A stretch of 64,000 bases of DNA from JBGZEX01 sp041846495. GTDB taxonomy: Bacteria > Bacteroidota > Bacteroidia > Bacteroidales > Marinifilaceae. Where the stretch lies: positions 15,137-79,136 of the forward strand of contig JBGZEX010000026.1 of NCBI GenBank assembly GCA_041846495.1, given 5' to 3'. The stretch's first letter is position 1. The number at the start of each line of letters is the position of its first letter. The notes beneath the pieces were generated by a model. The model did no database searches. It was not told the origin of the DNA and was given only the letters and a program-made list of their open reading frames with translations. Shown here piece after piece: positions 36,641 to 45,335 of the stretch. The translations under genes and the position numbers were made by a program.

Positions 36641-37456
36641 TTAAAAAATATTCCGGATAAACTCGAGGAAACCTCCTTTGGCATCTTCGGAAACTGTCTG
36701 AAACTCTTTGCGCAAAGCGGGAGCCGCATTTCCAACTACGGCGGATTTACGGCAAAGCCGGAGAAAATCCACATCATTGAAATCGTTCCCGATCCCGGCG
36801 CATTCGTTCCGGATATCGATACCCAATTCGGAAAGCAGGGTCTCGCAAGCGCTTCCTTTGCTCAAGCCGAAAGGAAAAATTTCGAGCCATAGCGCACCCG
36901 TATTATGGGGAGATGTCGTTTTTATCACCGAATATCCCCGATTCAATTCGTATATTTCACCTATCATGCGGATTTGGCGAGTATCCAATACGACGATAAA
37001 CTCCGACACCATACCTTCGATATCTTCGGGATTCTCCAAATATTCCCCGAACTCCTTAAAAATATCCAATCTCATCGTATAATCCGGATGTACCGGAGGT
37101 ATATCCGTATAATAAAAACGATGATTCTCGGGAATTTCTCCCTGTGCCATAAAATTAATCCGACGGTCCCAAAGTCTTCCTGCAATTTCTTTAGCCTCGA
37201 CATTCGGAATATGACGGGCATTCAGTATGCGCTTATCATGCCAGTCCATAATACCGGCTCCCGATGAAAACACCAAATAATCTATGGGGAAATTCTCCGC
37301 CACCGCCCTCTTTACCGAAAAGAGACTGCGTCCCGTCGCCAATATTCTCACCACACCTTTTTTTCCCAAATCTTCGAGTTTTTCCAAGGTAGAGTCGCAT
37401 ATGACCCCTCCGTAAGGCAGAATCGTGGCATCGAGATCCGTTATTAAAGCTTTCAT
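36641..37456 (-). CDS. HAD-superfamily phosphatase (Cof/SPP type)
   Basis: A 271-residue Mg-dependent phosphohydrolase. Motif I is TDLDATILP with nucleophile D7 and D9; motif II is LATGRS (about 39-44); motif III Lys is in LSKGSACETLL (about 209-219); motif IV is GIGNDFNDVDFL (about 231-242). The cap of about 110 residues between motifs II and III is the C2B type, so a sugar phosphate or nucleotide phosphate is likely, but the substrate is not certain. It overlaps the pdxK-like gene stop by 4 nt, which implies coupled translation. Confidence 0.87.
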   Translation of the reverse strand: MKALITDLDATILPYGGVICDSTLEKLEDLGKKGVVRILATGRSLFSVKRAVAENFPIDYLVFSSGAGIMDWHDKRILNARHIPNVEAKEIAGRLWDRRINFMAQGEIPENHRFYYTDIPPVHPDYTMRLDIFKEFGEYLENPEDIEGMVSEFIVVLDTRQIRMIGEIYELNRGYSVIKTTSPHNTGALWLEIFPFGLSKGSACETLLSELGIDIRNECAGIGNDFNDVDFLRLCRKSAVVGNAAPALRKEFQTVSEDAKGGFLEFIRNIF

Positions 37457-38313
37457 CGTTTTATTATTTTACATTCGTATTCGGGAAGAGTCGACCTCAG
37501 ATAGGGCAGGATTTCCTCCTGACAAATACCGTCCAACGGAGTCGTACCGTATGCAAATGTGGTCTTTATTCCCATATGGATAAAATATACCGCCCTCTTA
37601 AGAGCTTCCGGCAGGCTGTCTCCCCCGAGTATACTCCCTACGATCACACTGGCAAAAGCGTCTCCCGTACCCGGATATGCGACCGGAATATGCTCGCAAC
37701 TCACGCTCCACGCCGTATCCGCACTTCTGTCGTAGGCTACGGTTGCCAATTTTCCTTCGATATCGTCGGGAACAGAAGTGATAATTACTCTGCCAGGACC
37801 TTCCGCACTGAGCCGTTCACACCAATCGGCAGCCTCTTCAAGCGAAATACGGGATTTAGGTTCCTTACCCAAAATAAGAGCGGCTTCGGTAAGATTGGGA
37901 GTAACGATATCGGCTTTCCGACACAAGTTTTTCATGCCCGCTATCATCCGGGGGGTCAACCCGGGATAGAGTTTTCCATGATCTCCCAAAACAGGGTCGA
38001 CCGTAATAAAATTATCTTCTCTTCCGAAAACATCGAAAAAACCGGAAACGAGGTCGATTTGACGCTCGGATGCCATATAACCCGAATAGATTGCATCGAA
38101 TTGCAATCTCATTTCCTTCCAATGCCCTACGATTTGGGGAATGAAATCACTCAAATCCACGGACTTGTAACCTCCGTACTCACTATGTGCGGACAATACG
38201 GCCGTAGGCAAGGGACATACCTGGAACCCCATATCCGACAATATGGGGATGGCCACCGTCAAAGATGCCCTCCCGAAACAGGAAAGATCGTGTATGGCTG
38301 CTATTTTTTTCAT
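37453..38313 (-). CDS. pyridoxamine/pyridoxal kinase
   Basis: Ribokinase-fold (PfkB/PdxK) enzyme that phosphorylates vitamin B6 vitamers. From the ATG at 38313 the protein begins MKKIAAIHDLSCFGRASL, the usual Bacteroidota start, with the substrate-pocket AVLSAHSEYGGY (about 39-50), VDPVLGDHGKLY (about 106-117), PNLTEAALIL (about 141-150) and the anion-hole/base motif GTGDAFAS (about 217-224). 286 residues. The HAD phosphatase that follows with a 4-nt overlap may act on the same vitamin pool; that is inference from linkage only. Confidence 0.9.
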   Translation of the reverse strand: MKKIAAIHDLSCFGRASLTVAIPILSDMGFQVCPLPTAVLSAHSEYGGYKSVDLSDFIPQIVGHWKEMRLQFDAIYSGYMASERQIDLVSGFFDVFGREDNFITVDPVLGDHGKLYPGLTPRMIAGMKNLCRKADIVTPNLTEAALILGKEPKSRISLEEAADWCERLSAEGPGRVIITSVPDDIEGKLATVAYDRSADTAWSVSCEHIPVAYPGTGDAFASVIVGSILGGDSLPEALKRAVYFIHMGIKTTFAYGTTPLDGICQEEILPYLRSTLPEYECKIIKR

Positions 38314-38568
38314 CGATATCCCGAAAACTGAAATCCCCTGCAAATATAAGTCAATCCGCCTTATCATCATCCGTAAGGCAAGAATTTATTTCCGTCCCGA
38401 CAGCGGGGAAAATCATTCGCACCTCCGCAAAGGAAACCGTTATTCCGGATAATACCCTCGCCCCCCCCCTTCCCTCCGATGGAAACAGACATTATTCCCT
38501 CCGGTTTCGGCAAAACAATGGAATTTCGAATTTTCATCTTTCCGAATGCGTATTCTTTCCGGCTTTTG

Positions 38569-38965
38569 TGGAGCAGCAGGGTTTCGAACCCTGGTCCAAA
38601 CACGGAATCAATATGCTTTCTACATGCTTATCCCTTTGTTGATTTTCGTGCAGAACCCGGAAAAGAGCATCCAAATCCTGCCTTAGTTTCTAAAATTCGT
38701 CCCGAAGTCGAAACTCCTCCGGAATAAACCCTTTATTGCTGCACCCCTATTGCCGGACGGGAAAGGGTATCAACCTCCGGCGGGATGTCTTGTTCCCGCT
38801 CCTTGAGCGGGAATTAAGCCCGATTTACTATTATTCGATCAGGCAGCAAGAGCGTAATTTGCTTCGCCAATTAAAATTTCCGTGTCCGGGATTAACGGGC
38901 CGGTTTCACTGCGCCCGACATGCTTACATACCTATTCGACATGCTGTCAAATCCAAATCTGCCCC
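38569..38965 (-). ncRNA. ssrA: transfer-messenger RNA (tmRNA)
   Basis: About 397 nt. The 5' end GGGGCAG pairs with the 3' CTGCTCC in a 7-bp tRNA-like acceptor stem (one G-U); discriminator A at 38569; CCA is not encoded. The T-arm has GGGTTCGAAACCC, and the 5' side has the conserved GATTTGGATTTGACAGCAT and GTAAGCATGTCG elements. The tag frame (38839-38868, minus) reads GEANYALAA then TGA. It rescues stalled ribosomes together with SmpB (32355-32807). Promoter at 38978-39009. Confidence 0.95.
38839..38868 (-). other. tmRNA tag-peptide reading frame
   Basis: Nine codons reading G-E-A-N-Y-A-L-A-A followed by TGA inside the tmRNA. The ALAA end is the expected degradation signal for ClpXP-type proteases. 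Confidence 0.9.
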
Positions 38966-38977
38966 ATGTTGAGACTG

Positions 38978-39009
38978 CAAATATAGATATAATCTGCGAT
39001 TTTTCCAAA
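38978..39009 (-). promoter_or_regulatory. tmRNA promoter
   Basis: On the minus strand TTTG (39006-39009), 20-nt spacer, TATATTTG (38978-38985). The predicted start (about 38971) is only about 6 nt before the mature tmRNA 5' end. It overlaps the gap behind the DUF2891 gene. Confidence 0.75.
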
Positions 39010-39015
39010 AACACC

Positions 39016-40077
39016 CTATTCCGTCAAGGCATAAACGGCAAAAGAGGCCAGCCAATGATCCCCGCCGTAATTCCCTTCGAAAAGCATGGGCAGGGCCTGT
39101 GTCGTCAACGCTCCGGCCGTCGTCCGGAAATGCCGTACGAGCGGATGTCCTTCGGGCAAGGCATTCGCTATAAGATTCATACACCAGGCCCGGGAAAAAA
39201 ACAATCCCACGAGATGCACCGTATAATAATCGGTGATATCGCTTACTATGAGAGGAGAGGAAACATTGTCTATTCCGCTGCGGTCGAAAAAATCTTCCAA
39301 CCACCCAGCATACGTTTCCGCATCCATCAAACGTCCCATAAGGCCTGCAATCTCGAGAGAAGGCGAAAAGAAATCGCTCCCATTCGGCTCGAGATAGGCC
39401 GGACTATGCTTTTCTTCTCCGTAAAAAGCGAAAGCTTTTTCTTTGAGAACCCTATAAAAAGCCGTATCTCTTGCGGTTTTCGCCCAATCTATGGCGAATC
39501 CGAGAGCAAAGGCAGAATTGGTATGCACTCCCGTACGATCCGGATAGGTCTGAATGGGAAGATAGGCTTTCCACAAACGCAGAATTTCGAAAGTGAGCGG
39601 CTGCAAAGCCTTATGCCACTTTCCGGCCTCCGGACTTCCCCATTTCTGCAATTCTTCGTCCAATTTAAGCAACCAGGCCCACCCGTAAGTCCTTTCGAAT
39701 GTGGGATGAGCCCTGAAATAAGCCGCTTCCTTCGCTATGTTTTCGGGATTCAAAGAAATGTCCAACACCCTCTTCAGCGTATCGGCCGAAGGAATACCGG
39801 GAAAATGTCTTAAAAGCCTGACGAGCATCCAATGCCCGTGCACACTGCTATGCCAGTCGAAACAACCGTAGAAAGCGGGATGCAAGTCTTTGGGAGATTT
39901 CCCTACATCTTCCGGACCTTTGAATACATGCCCCGGCTTATTGGGATATTCTCTCCGGATACCCGCTACGGGAAAGCGGGACAATTTATCCGCGAGCTCT
40001 TCGTTTATCATTTTCCTCTCTTGAGAAAAAACCGCATAGGAAATCATTAAAAATAAAAAAAGCAATCCCTTTTTCAT
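39016..40077 (-). CDS. exported DUF2891 family protein
   Basis: A 353-residue protein from the ATG at 40077, with a signal peptide (MKKGLLFLFLMISYAVFSQ). The rest is all-helical and resembles (alpha/alpha)6-barrel sugar-processing enzymes: PAFYGCFDWHSSVHGHWML (about 68-86) with FDWHSSVH as the family mark, ERTYGWAWLLKLDEEL, GVHTNSAFAL and EGNYGGDHWLASFAVYAL. DUF2891 has no proven reaction. The gene stands alone; the tmRNA promoter begins within 10 nt of its stop. Confidence 0.82.
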   Translation of the reverse strand: MKKGLLFLFLMISYAVFSQERKMINEELADKLSRFPVAGIRREYPNKPGHVFKGPEDVGKSPKDLHPAFYGCFDWHSSVHGHWMLVRLLRHFPGIPSADTLKRVLDISLNPENIAKEAAYFRAHPTFERTYGWAWLLKLDEELQKWGSPEAGKWHKALQPLTFEILRLWKAYLPIQTYPDRTGVHTNSAFALGFAIDWAKTARDTAFYRVLKEKAFAFYGEEKHSPAYLEPNGSDFFSPSLEIAGLMGRLMDAETYAGWLEDFFDRSGIDNVSSPLIVSDITDYYTVHLVGLFFSRAWCMNLIANALPEGHPLVRHFRTTAGALTTQALPMLFEGNYGGDHWLASFAVYALTE

Positions 40078-40133
40078 AAACCGAGTCATTTCATAAATCC
40101 ATGCCCTACAGGCCGTTTGTCAATTGTGCAATA

Positions 40134-40259
40134 TTACGAATAATTCCGAAAATTCGGAAATCCGCCTTCCGGAATATCATCGGTCGTGTCGAAAATTTCC
40201 TTCGTTCCCACTTCCGCCACATCATCGTGCTCGATAAAAAGAAGAGAATAGCAAAACAT
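40134..40259 (-). CDS. possible small acidic protein, 41 aa
   Basis: An ATG at 40259 opens a 41-codon frame whose product is acidic in its second half (EHDDVAEVGTKEIFDTTDD, then IPEGGFPNF). It lies in the 234-nt space between the DUF2891 and serS genes and does not overlap another gene. The composition looks protein-like, but I recognise no family and see no clear promoter; it may be chance. Confidence 0.22.
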   Translation of the reverse strand: MFCYSLLFIEHDDVAEVGTKEIFDTTDDIPEGGFPNFRNYS

Positions 40260-40311
40260 ATATAAAAGATTTGGCGTATCTTTACAAACTGTAAATAATG
40301 AATTTTTAACC

Positions 40312-41586
40312 ATGCTCAATCTGAAATTTATAACGGAAAACCGGGAAGAAGTAATAAAGCGTCTTGCTGTAAAGAATTTCGATGCAAAAGAAATCGTCGA
40401 CGCCATTATCGATATCGACGAAAAATACAGGGGGCTTATCCGGGAAACGGAATCCAAACAGGCCGTTCTGAACAATATATCCAAAAACATAGGCATATTG
40501 ATTAAATCGGGGAAAAAAGCGGAAGCCGAAATTGCCCGCAAGGAGACGGGAGAACTCAAGGATTGCATAGCCGAACTCAACGCCCGATTGGCGGAATTGG
40601 GAAACGAAAGACAGGAATTGATGCTGCGCCTTCCCAATCTCCCTCATCCCTCCGTTCCGAAAGGGAAATCGGATAAAGACAACATCGTCGTAAAAATCGT
40701 GGACGACATACCTCAACGCAGAGAGGAAGACCTCCCCCATTGGGAGCTGGCAAAAAAATACGGGATCATCGATTTCGAAACCGGAGTAAAAATCACGGGA
40801 GCGGGATTCCCTTTGTACCGAGGTATGGGAGCCCGTTTTCAACGTGCCCTCATCAACTTTTTCCTGAACGAAAATATCAAAGCGGGTTACGAAGAAGTAA
40901 TGCCTCCGTTGGTAGTAAACGAGGATTCGGGATACGGAACCGGACAACTCCCCGATAAAGACGGGCAAATGTACTATATAGGAGAAGACAAACTCTATCT
41001 CATACCGACGGCGGAAGTACCCGTAACCAACATATACCGCGACCTCATCGTAGAAGGAGAATGTCTGCCCGTAAAAAATACGGCCTACTCGGCCTGCTTC
41101 CGCAGGGAAGCGGGTTCTTACGGCAAAGACGTAAGGGGATTGAACCGCCTCCACCAATTCGACAAAGTGGAAATCGTACAAATCACCCGCCCCGAAAACT
41201 CCTATGCCGTTTTGGACGAAATGGTCGCCCATGTGGAATCCCTATTGGTCAAATTGGAACTTCCCTACCGCATCGTACGCCTTTGCGGAGGGGATCTCAG
41301 CTTCACTTCCGCCCTCACCTACGATTTCGAGGTATACTCCAAGGCACAGGAACGCTGGTTGGAAGTGAGTTCGGTATCCAATTTCGAAGATTTTCAGGCC
41401 AACAATCTCAAATTGAGATTTAAAGACAAAGGAGAAAAGCATAATACGACGGCACATACGCTCAACGGAAGCGCCCTGGCTCTTCCCCGCATATTGGCGG
41501 CTCTTCTCGAAAACAACCAGGAAACCGAAGGCATACGCATCCCCAAAGTTCTCCGGGAGTTTATGGGTTGCGATATGATTCGCTAA
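40312..41586 (+). CDS. serS: seryl-tRNA synthetase
   Basis: Class II synthetase that charges tRNA-Ser. An N-terminal coiled-coil arm (about 30-105, rich in Lys/Glu) binds the tRNA long arm; the catalytic core has motif 1 (GARFQRALINFFL), the TAEVPVTN serine loop (about 231-238), motif 2 (FRREAGSYGKDVRGLNRLHQF, positions about 262-282) and motif 3 (LNGSALALPRILAALLEN). 424 residues, normal size. A TATCTTTA -7-like box is at 40277-40284. Confidence 0.97.
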   Translation: MLNLKFITENREEVIKRLAVKNFDAKEIVDAIIDIDEKYRGLIRETESKQAVLNNISKNIGILIKSGKKAEAEIARKETGELKDCIAELNARLAELGNERQELMLRLPNLPHPSVPKGKSDKDNIVVKIVDDIPQRREEDLPHWELAKKYGIIDFETGVKITGAGFPLYRGMGARFQRALINFFLNENIKAGYEEVMPPLVVNEDSGYGTGQLPDKDGQMYYIGEDKLYLIPTAEVPVTNIYRDLIVEGECLPVKNTAYSACFRREAGSYGKDVRGLNRLHQFDKVEIVQITRPENSYAVLDEMVAHVESLLVKLELPYRIVRLCGGDLSFTSALTYDFEVYSKAQERWLEVSSVSNFEDFQANNLKLRFKDKGEKHNTTAHTLNGSALALPRILAALLENNQETEGIRIPKVLREFMGCDMIR

Positions 41587-41615
41587 TCCGTTATCTCCAT
41601 CAATCTACAAAGGGC

Positions 41616-42188
41616 ATGAAACGGCAGCAAGAAACGGAAAAACTGATTATGGGCATCGATCCGGGCACCAACATCATGGGGTATGCCGTCATAAAAGCGA
41701 AAAATGCGAATAAAACTCCGGAACTCATCGTATCCGGAGTTTTGGATATGATCAAGCTAAAGGATCCGTATATAAAACTCGAACGCATATTCGAACGGAC
41801 TCTCTCGGTTATCGACACCTATCATCCGGACGAGTTGGCCATAGAAGCCCAATTTTTCGGGAAAAACATACAATCCATGCTGAAATTGGGACGGGCACAG
41901 GGAGTAGCCATTGCCGCCGCCCTCCAAAGAAAGATACCGATTTTCGAATACGCTCCCCTGAAAATTAAAATGAGCATAACGGGAAACGGCAATGCATCGA
42001 AAGAACAAATCGCCGCCCTTCTCGGCATTCTCATGAAAATACCCTCGACGCCCTCCCGTCTCGACGAAACGGATGCCATAGCCATCGCTTACTGCCACCA
42101 TATCCAGGGAAAACTTCCCACCGAAGGGGGTGCCAAATGCCGAAATTGGGGAGATTATATAAAAAAATATCCCGATAAATTATTATGA
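41616..42188 (+). CDS. ruvC: Holliday junction resolvase RuvC
   Basis: Endonuclease that resolves four-way junctions with RuvAB. The RNase H-fold acidic residues are in IMGIDPGTNIMGYAVI (Asp14), IEAQFFGKN (Glu) and RLDETDAIAIAYCH (two Asp). 190 residues from the ATG at 41616; an in-frame ATG at 41568 overlaps serS and would add 16 non-conserved residues. It is close behind serS and likely read through. Confidence 0.94.
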   Translation: MKRQQETEKLIMGIDPGTNIMGYAVIKAKNANKTPELIVSGVLDMIKLKDPYIKLERIFERTLSVIDTYHPDELAIEAQFFGKNIQSMLKLGRAQGVAIAAALQRKIPIFEYAPLKIKMSITGNGNASKEQIAALLGILMKIPSTPSRLDETDAIAIAYCHHIQGKLPTEGGAKCRNWGDYIKKYPDKLL

Positions 42189-42195
42189 CTCGCTT

Positions 42196-42203
42196 ATCTT
42201 TGT
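42196..42203 (+). promoter_or_regulatory. -7 box before the acyltransferase gene
   Basis: TATCTTTG, an exact TAnnTTTG, starting 7 nt after the ruvC stop; expected start about 42210, leader about 19 nt to the ATG at 42229. No -33 box seen. Confidence 0.45.
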
Positions 42204-42228
42204 ACAAAATCGTATTAACGGAAATTTC

Positions 42229-43044
42229 ATGGAAAACAAAATAGCCCCCGTTTATATAGAAAAACTTTTCAAAAGCAAAAATCCGGGATTAGCCAAATGG
42301 ACTCCCGGTTTCGTTTTTTCTTTCCTGAAAAAACTCATATGCCAAGACAGAATCAACGATTTCATCTCCAAATACAGCCATGTATACGGATTGGATTTCG
42401 CAAACGGAATACTCGAATACCTCGACATAAAATACAAAACGGAAGGGGAGAACCGACTGCCCCCCTCCGAAGGCCGCTACATATTCGTCTCCAACCATCC
42501 TCTCGGCGGACCGGACGGCATCATCCTCATCGCTTTTCTCGGAAAACATTATAAAACCTTGAAATTCCCCGTAAACGACCTTTTGATGAACCTCAAAAAC
42601 CTCAACGATATATTTCTTCCGGTCAACAAACACGGGGGATTAGCCCGGGATGCCGTAGCCGATATCGAAAAGGCTTTCGAATCGGATGCCCAAATCATCA
42701 CCTTCCCCGCCGGTATGGTAAGCCGTAAATACGGGGGAAAAATCGAAGATCCCCAATGGCAGAAAAATTTCATCACCAAAGCCGTACGGCATAAGAGAGA
42801 TATCGTTCCCCTGTTCGTAAGCGGAAATAATTCCAAATTGTTTTACCGGATTTTCAAAATCCGAAAGTTTTTCGGCATTAAAACGAATTTCGAAATGTTT
42901 CTCCTGCCAAGGGAAACCTTCGGACATGAAAACAAAACCTTCACAATCAAAGTGGGAAAACCCATACCCTATACCTCTTTTTCGAAAGAAAAGACTCCGC
43001 AGGCATGGGCGGACACGGTAAAACAAGCCGTATACGACCTGTAA
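42229..43044 (+). CDS. PlsC-like lysophospholipid acyltransferase
   Basis: A 271-residue acyltransferase of the PlsC fold. The catalytic HX4D box is NHPLGGPDG (about 86-94) and the substrate-binding TFPAGMVSRK block (about 159-168) carries the place of the FPEG motif. C-terminal LPRETFG and GKPIPYTSF fit the same family. It is predicted to act on glycerolipids or as an ornithine-lipid type acyltransferase at the membrane; the exact acceptor cannot be read. It is convergent with priA, 7 nt apart. Confidence 0.85.
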   Translation: MENKIAPVYIEKLFKSKNPGLAKWTPGFVFSFLKKLICQDRINDFISKYSHVYGLDFANGILEYLDIKYKTEGENRLPPSEGRYIFVSNHPLGGPDGIILIAFLGKHYKTLKFPVNDLLMNLKNLNDIFLPVNKHGGLARDAVADIEKAFESDAQIITFPAGMVSRKYGGKIEDPQWQKNFITKAVRHKRDIVPLFVSGNNSKLFYRIFKIRKFFGIKTNFEMFLLPRETFGHENKTFTIKVGKPIPYTSFSKEKTPQAWADTVKQAVYDL

Positions 43045-43051
43045 CCCAGTT

Positions 43052-45280
43052 TCACAGAGGGTCCACATCGTACGTCAGCTTTACTGCAGCAAAAGCCCGT
43101 TGGGTTTTCAAACGGAGAGCCGATTCGAGTACCGATTTTTTAGCTGCCGTCAAGACATCTTCCTTAAGCTCCAATTTCAGCAGAATCTGCGTACGATAAT
43201 AAGTCGAAATCCGGGCAATATCGGGGACTGCCGGACCGTAAACCGAATGTCCCAAGGAATTCCGTAAAATCCCGACCATAAAGTTCGAAGCTTTTCTCAG
43301 CGTATTTTCGTCTTTATGCCGCAATTCGATACGAATCAAACGGGAAAAAGGCGGATAAGAAAACAATATGCGTTCCTGAGCCAGGAGACGATAAAATTCG
43401 TCATACTTCCTTTCGTCCAAAAAGGAAAAAACACGATTACCGGTTTCAGCCGTCTGGATGAGGACATATCCCGGCACATCCCCTCTGCGCCCGCTTCTTC
43501 CGCTCACCTGAAGCAAGAGCTGAAAAAACCTTTCTTCCGCCCGGAAATCGGAAGAATGCAAGGCAGCATCCGCATCCAGAACCCCCACAAGTCCCACCTT
43601 TTCGAAATCCAAACCTCGGGCGATCATCCGGGTACCCACCAATATATCCGTTTCGCCCCTCTCGAAATCCGACAATAATTTCCGTAACTCCGCACTCCCC
43701 GAAACATCCGCATCCAGACGGGCGATATTCGCACCGGGGAATAAGGCAGCCGCCTCCTCTTCGATTTTCTCCGTTCCGGCCGCATGTTGACGATAGTGTC
43801 CATGCCCGCAAGCCGGGCAAGAAGTCTTCATCGGCTCCGTCCACCCGCAATAGCGGCAAAGGAGAAGATTCCGTTTCTTATAATAAGTCAGAGTGACATC
43901 GCAATTCCGGCATTTGGGAATATGTCCGCATTCCTCACAGCTTATATAAGCGGAATAGCCTTTACGGTTTCGAAACAGCAAAACTTGGTTTCCGGCTTTT
44001 AAAGTCTTTCGTATCTCCGAAAAAAGACGGGGAGAAAAGCTTCCTTTCATAAGCCGTTTACGTCTCAACTCCTTCATGTCTTCGATATGAATCTCCGGCA
44101 GATTCACTTTCCCGTACCGTTCCGGAAGGGATACGAATCCGTATTTTCCGGAAATTGCATTCCGGTAAGTTTCGAAAGAAGGAGTAGCCGAACCCAATAC
44201 GACGTCCACCCGAGACCGGACCGCCATCCACACGGCCATATCCCGGGCATTATAGCAAGGCATGGAATCCGTCTGTTTATAGGAAGAATCGTGCTCTTCA
44301 TCCACAATAATCAAACCGGGTTTTCGGAAAGGCAAAAATATGGAGGATCTTACGCCCAACACAATGGGATAAGGCTTTTCTCCGGCCTGAATATGCCAGA
44401 GCTCCGCTCTTTTTGCATCCGTAAGTCCCGAATGATAAAGGACGATACGGGAACCGAATACGGCTTTCAGTCTCCGGACCAATTGGTGGGTAAGAGATAT
44501 CTCCGGCACTAAATAAAGAACTTGCCGACCTTGCTCCATATATCGGGCGATAAGCCGCATGTAGATCTCCGTCTTTCCGGAAGAGGTAATCCCGTGGATT
44601 AAAACCCTGTGTTTATCTTTCAAGCTGCCGCATACTCCTTCAAAAGCCCTTTGCTGGCAATCCGTCAGTTCCGGAAGTGCGAACCTTCCTCCCCACCTTC
44701 CTTCGTACCCCGTTTTTTCGCATTCTTCCATCCGGAAAATTTCCTTATCGCACAAAGCTTTAAAAGCAGAGAGAGAGGAACCGCATTCCCGAATAAACCT
44801 TTTCCGGCTCATTCTTTTCTCTCCCGCCTCCACCCAATTCAACAATAATTCATACTGCAAAGAAGCCGTTTTTTTCAATTTCCCGAGAATGAGATTCAAT
44901 TCCGCATCCGAAAAATCTCTTGCCGCAAGCACCCATTTCTCCCTGACCGGTTTAGTCGCCGGATTACGAATTGCAGCCGGCAAGGCGGTACGGAGCACCA
45001 TTCCCGGAGAAGTCATATAGTAACACCCCACCCACATCAGAAAATCGAGATAAGCGGGAGACAGGGGGATTCCTCCGGGAATAATACCCTCTATATCCTT
45101 TAAGCGAAGTTCCGCAGGAGCTGTATTTCCTATGCGGTATACCACCCCCATGGACTTCCTCCCCGCTCCCAAAGGGACCAGCACCGGGTCTCCCGGTTTC
45201 AAAAGAGAGCGAAGGGAGGAGGGAACGGAATAAGTAAGCAATCCGTCAATTCCGAGCGGTAAAATCACATCTGCAATCAT
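43052..45280 (-). CDS. priA: primosomal protein N' (replication restart helicase)
   Basis: 3'-5' DNA helicase that reloads the replisome at stalled forks. The N-terminal 3'-BD domain (1-100), Walker A GITSSGKTEIY (about 228-238), DEEH box (about 322-325) and the eight-cysteine zinc region CEECGHIPKCRNC ... CRYCGW ... CPACGHG (about 450-495) lie in the right order, with helicase motifs VI (VSGRSGRRGD) after. 742 residues, typical of Bacteroidota. Confidence 0.97.
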   Translation of the reverse strand: MIADVILPLGIDGLLTYSVPSSLRSLLKPGDPVLVPLGAGRKSMGVVYRIGNTAPAELRLKDIEGIIPGGIPLSPAYLDFLMWVGCYYMTSPGMVLRTALPAAIRNPATKPVREKWVLAARDFSDAELNLILGKLKKTASLQYELLLNWVEAGEKRMSRKRFIRECGSSLSAFKALCDKEIFRMEECEKTGYEGRWGGRFALPELTDCQQRAFEGVCGSLKDKHRVLIHGITSSGKTEIYMRLIARYMEQGRQVLYLVPEISLTHQLVRRLKAVFGSRIVLYHSGLTDAKRAELWHIQAGEKPYPIVLGVRSSIFLPFRKPGLIIVDEEHDSSYKQTDSMPCYNARDMAVWMAVRSRVDVVLGSATPSFETYRNAISGKYGFVSLPERYGKVNLPEIHIEDMKELRRKRLMKGSFSPRLFSEIRKTLKAGNQVLLFRNRKGYSAYISCEECGHIPKCRNCDVTLTYYKKRNLLLCRYCGWTEPMKTSCPACGHGHYRQHAAGTEKIEEEAAALFPGANIARLDADVSGSAELRKLLSDFERGETDILVGTRMIARGLDFEKVGLVGVLDADAALHSSDFRAEERFFQLLLQVSGRSGRRGDVPGYVLIQTAETGNRVFSFLDERKYDEFYRLLAQERILFSYPPFSRLIRIELRHKDENTLRKASNFMVGILRNSLGHSVYGPAVPDIARISTYYRTQILLKLELKEDVLTAAKKSVLESALRLKTQRAFAAVKLTYDVDPL

Positions 45281-45335
45281 CCGTAGTCTGGTTCATCCGG
45301 AAACAACCGAAAGGGAGAATATCCTCCGTTTTGCA

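Noticed and set aside
38313..38568. possible further RNA gene between the pdxK-like gene and tmRNA
   Set aside because: Only the tmRNA fold could be supported; the rest shows no stems or conserved elements I recognise.
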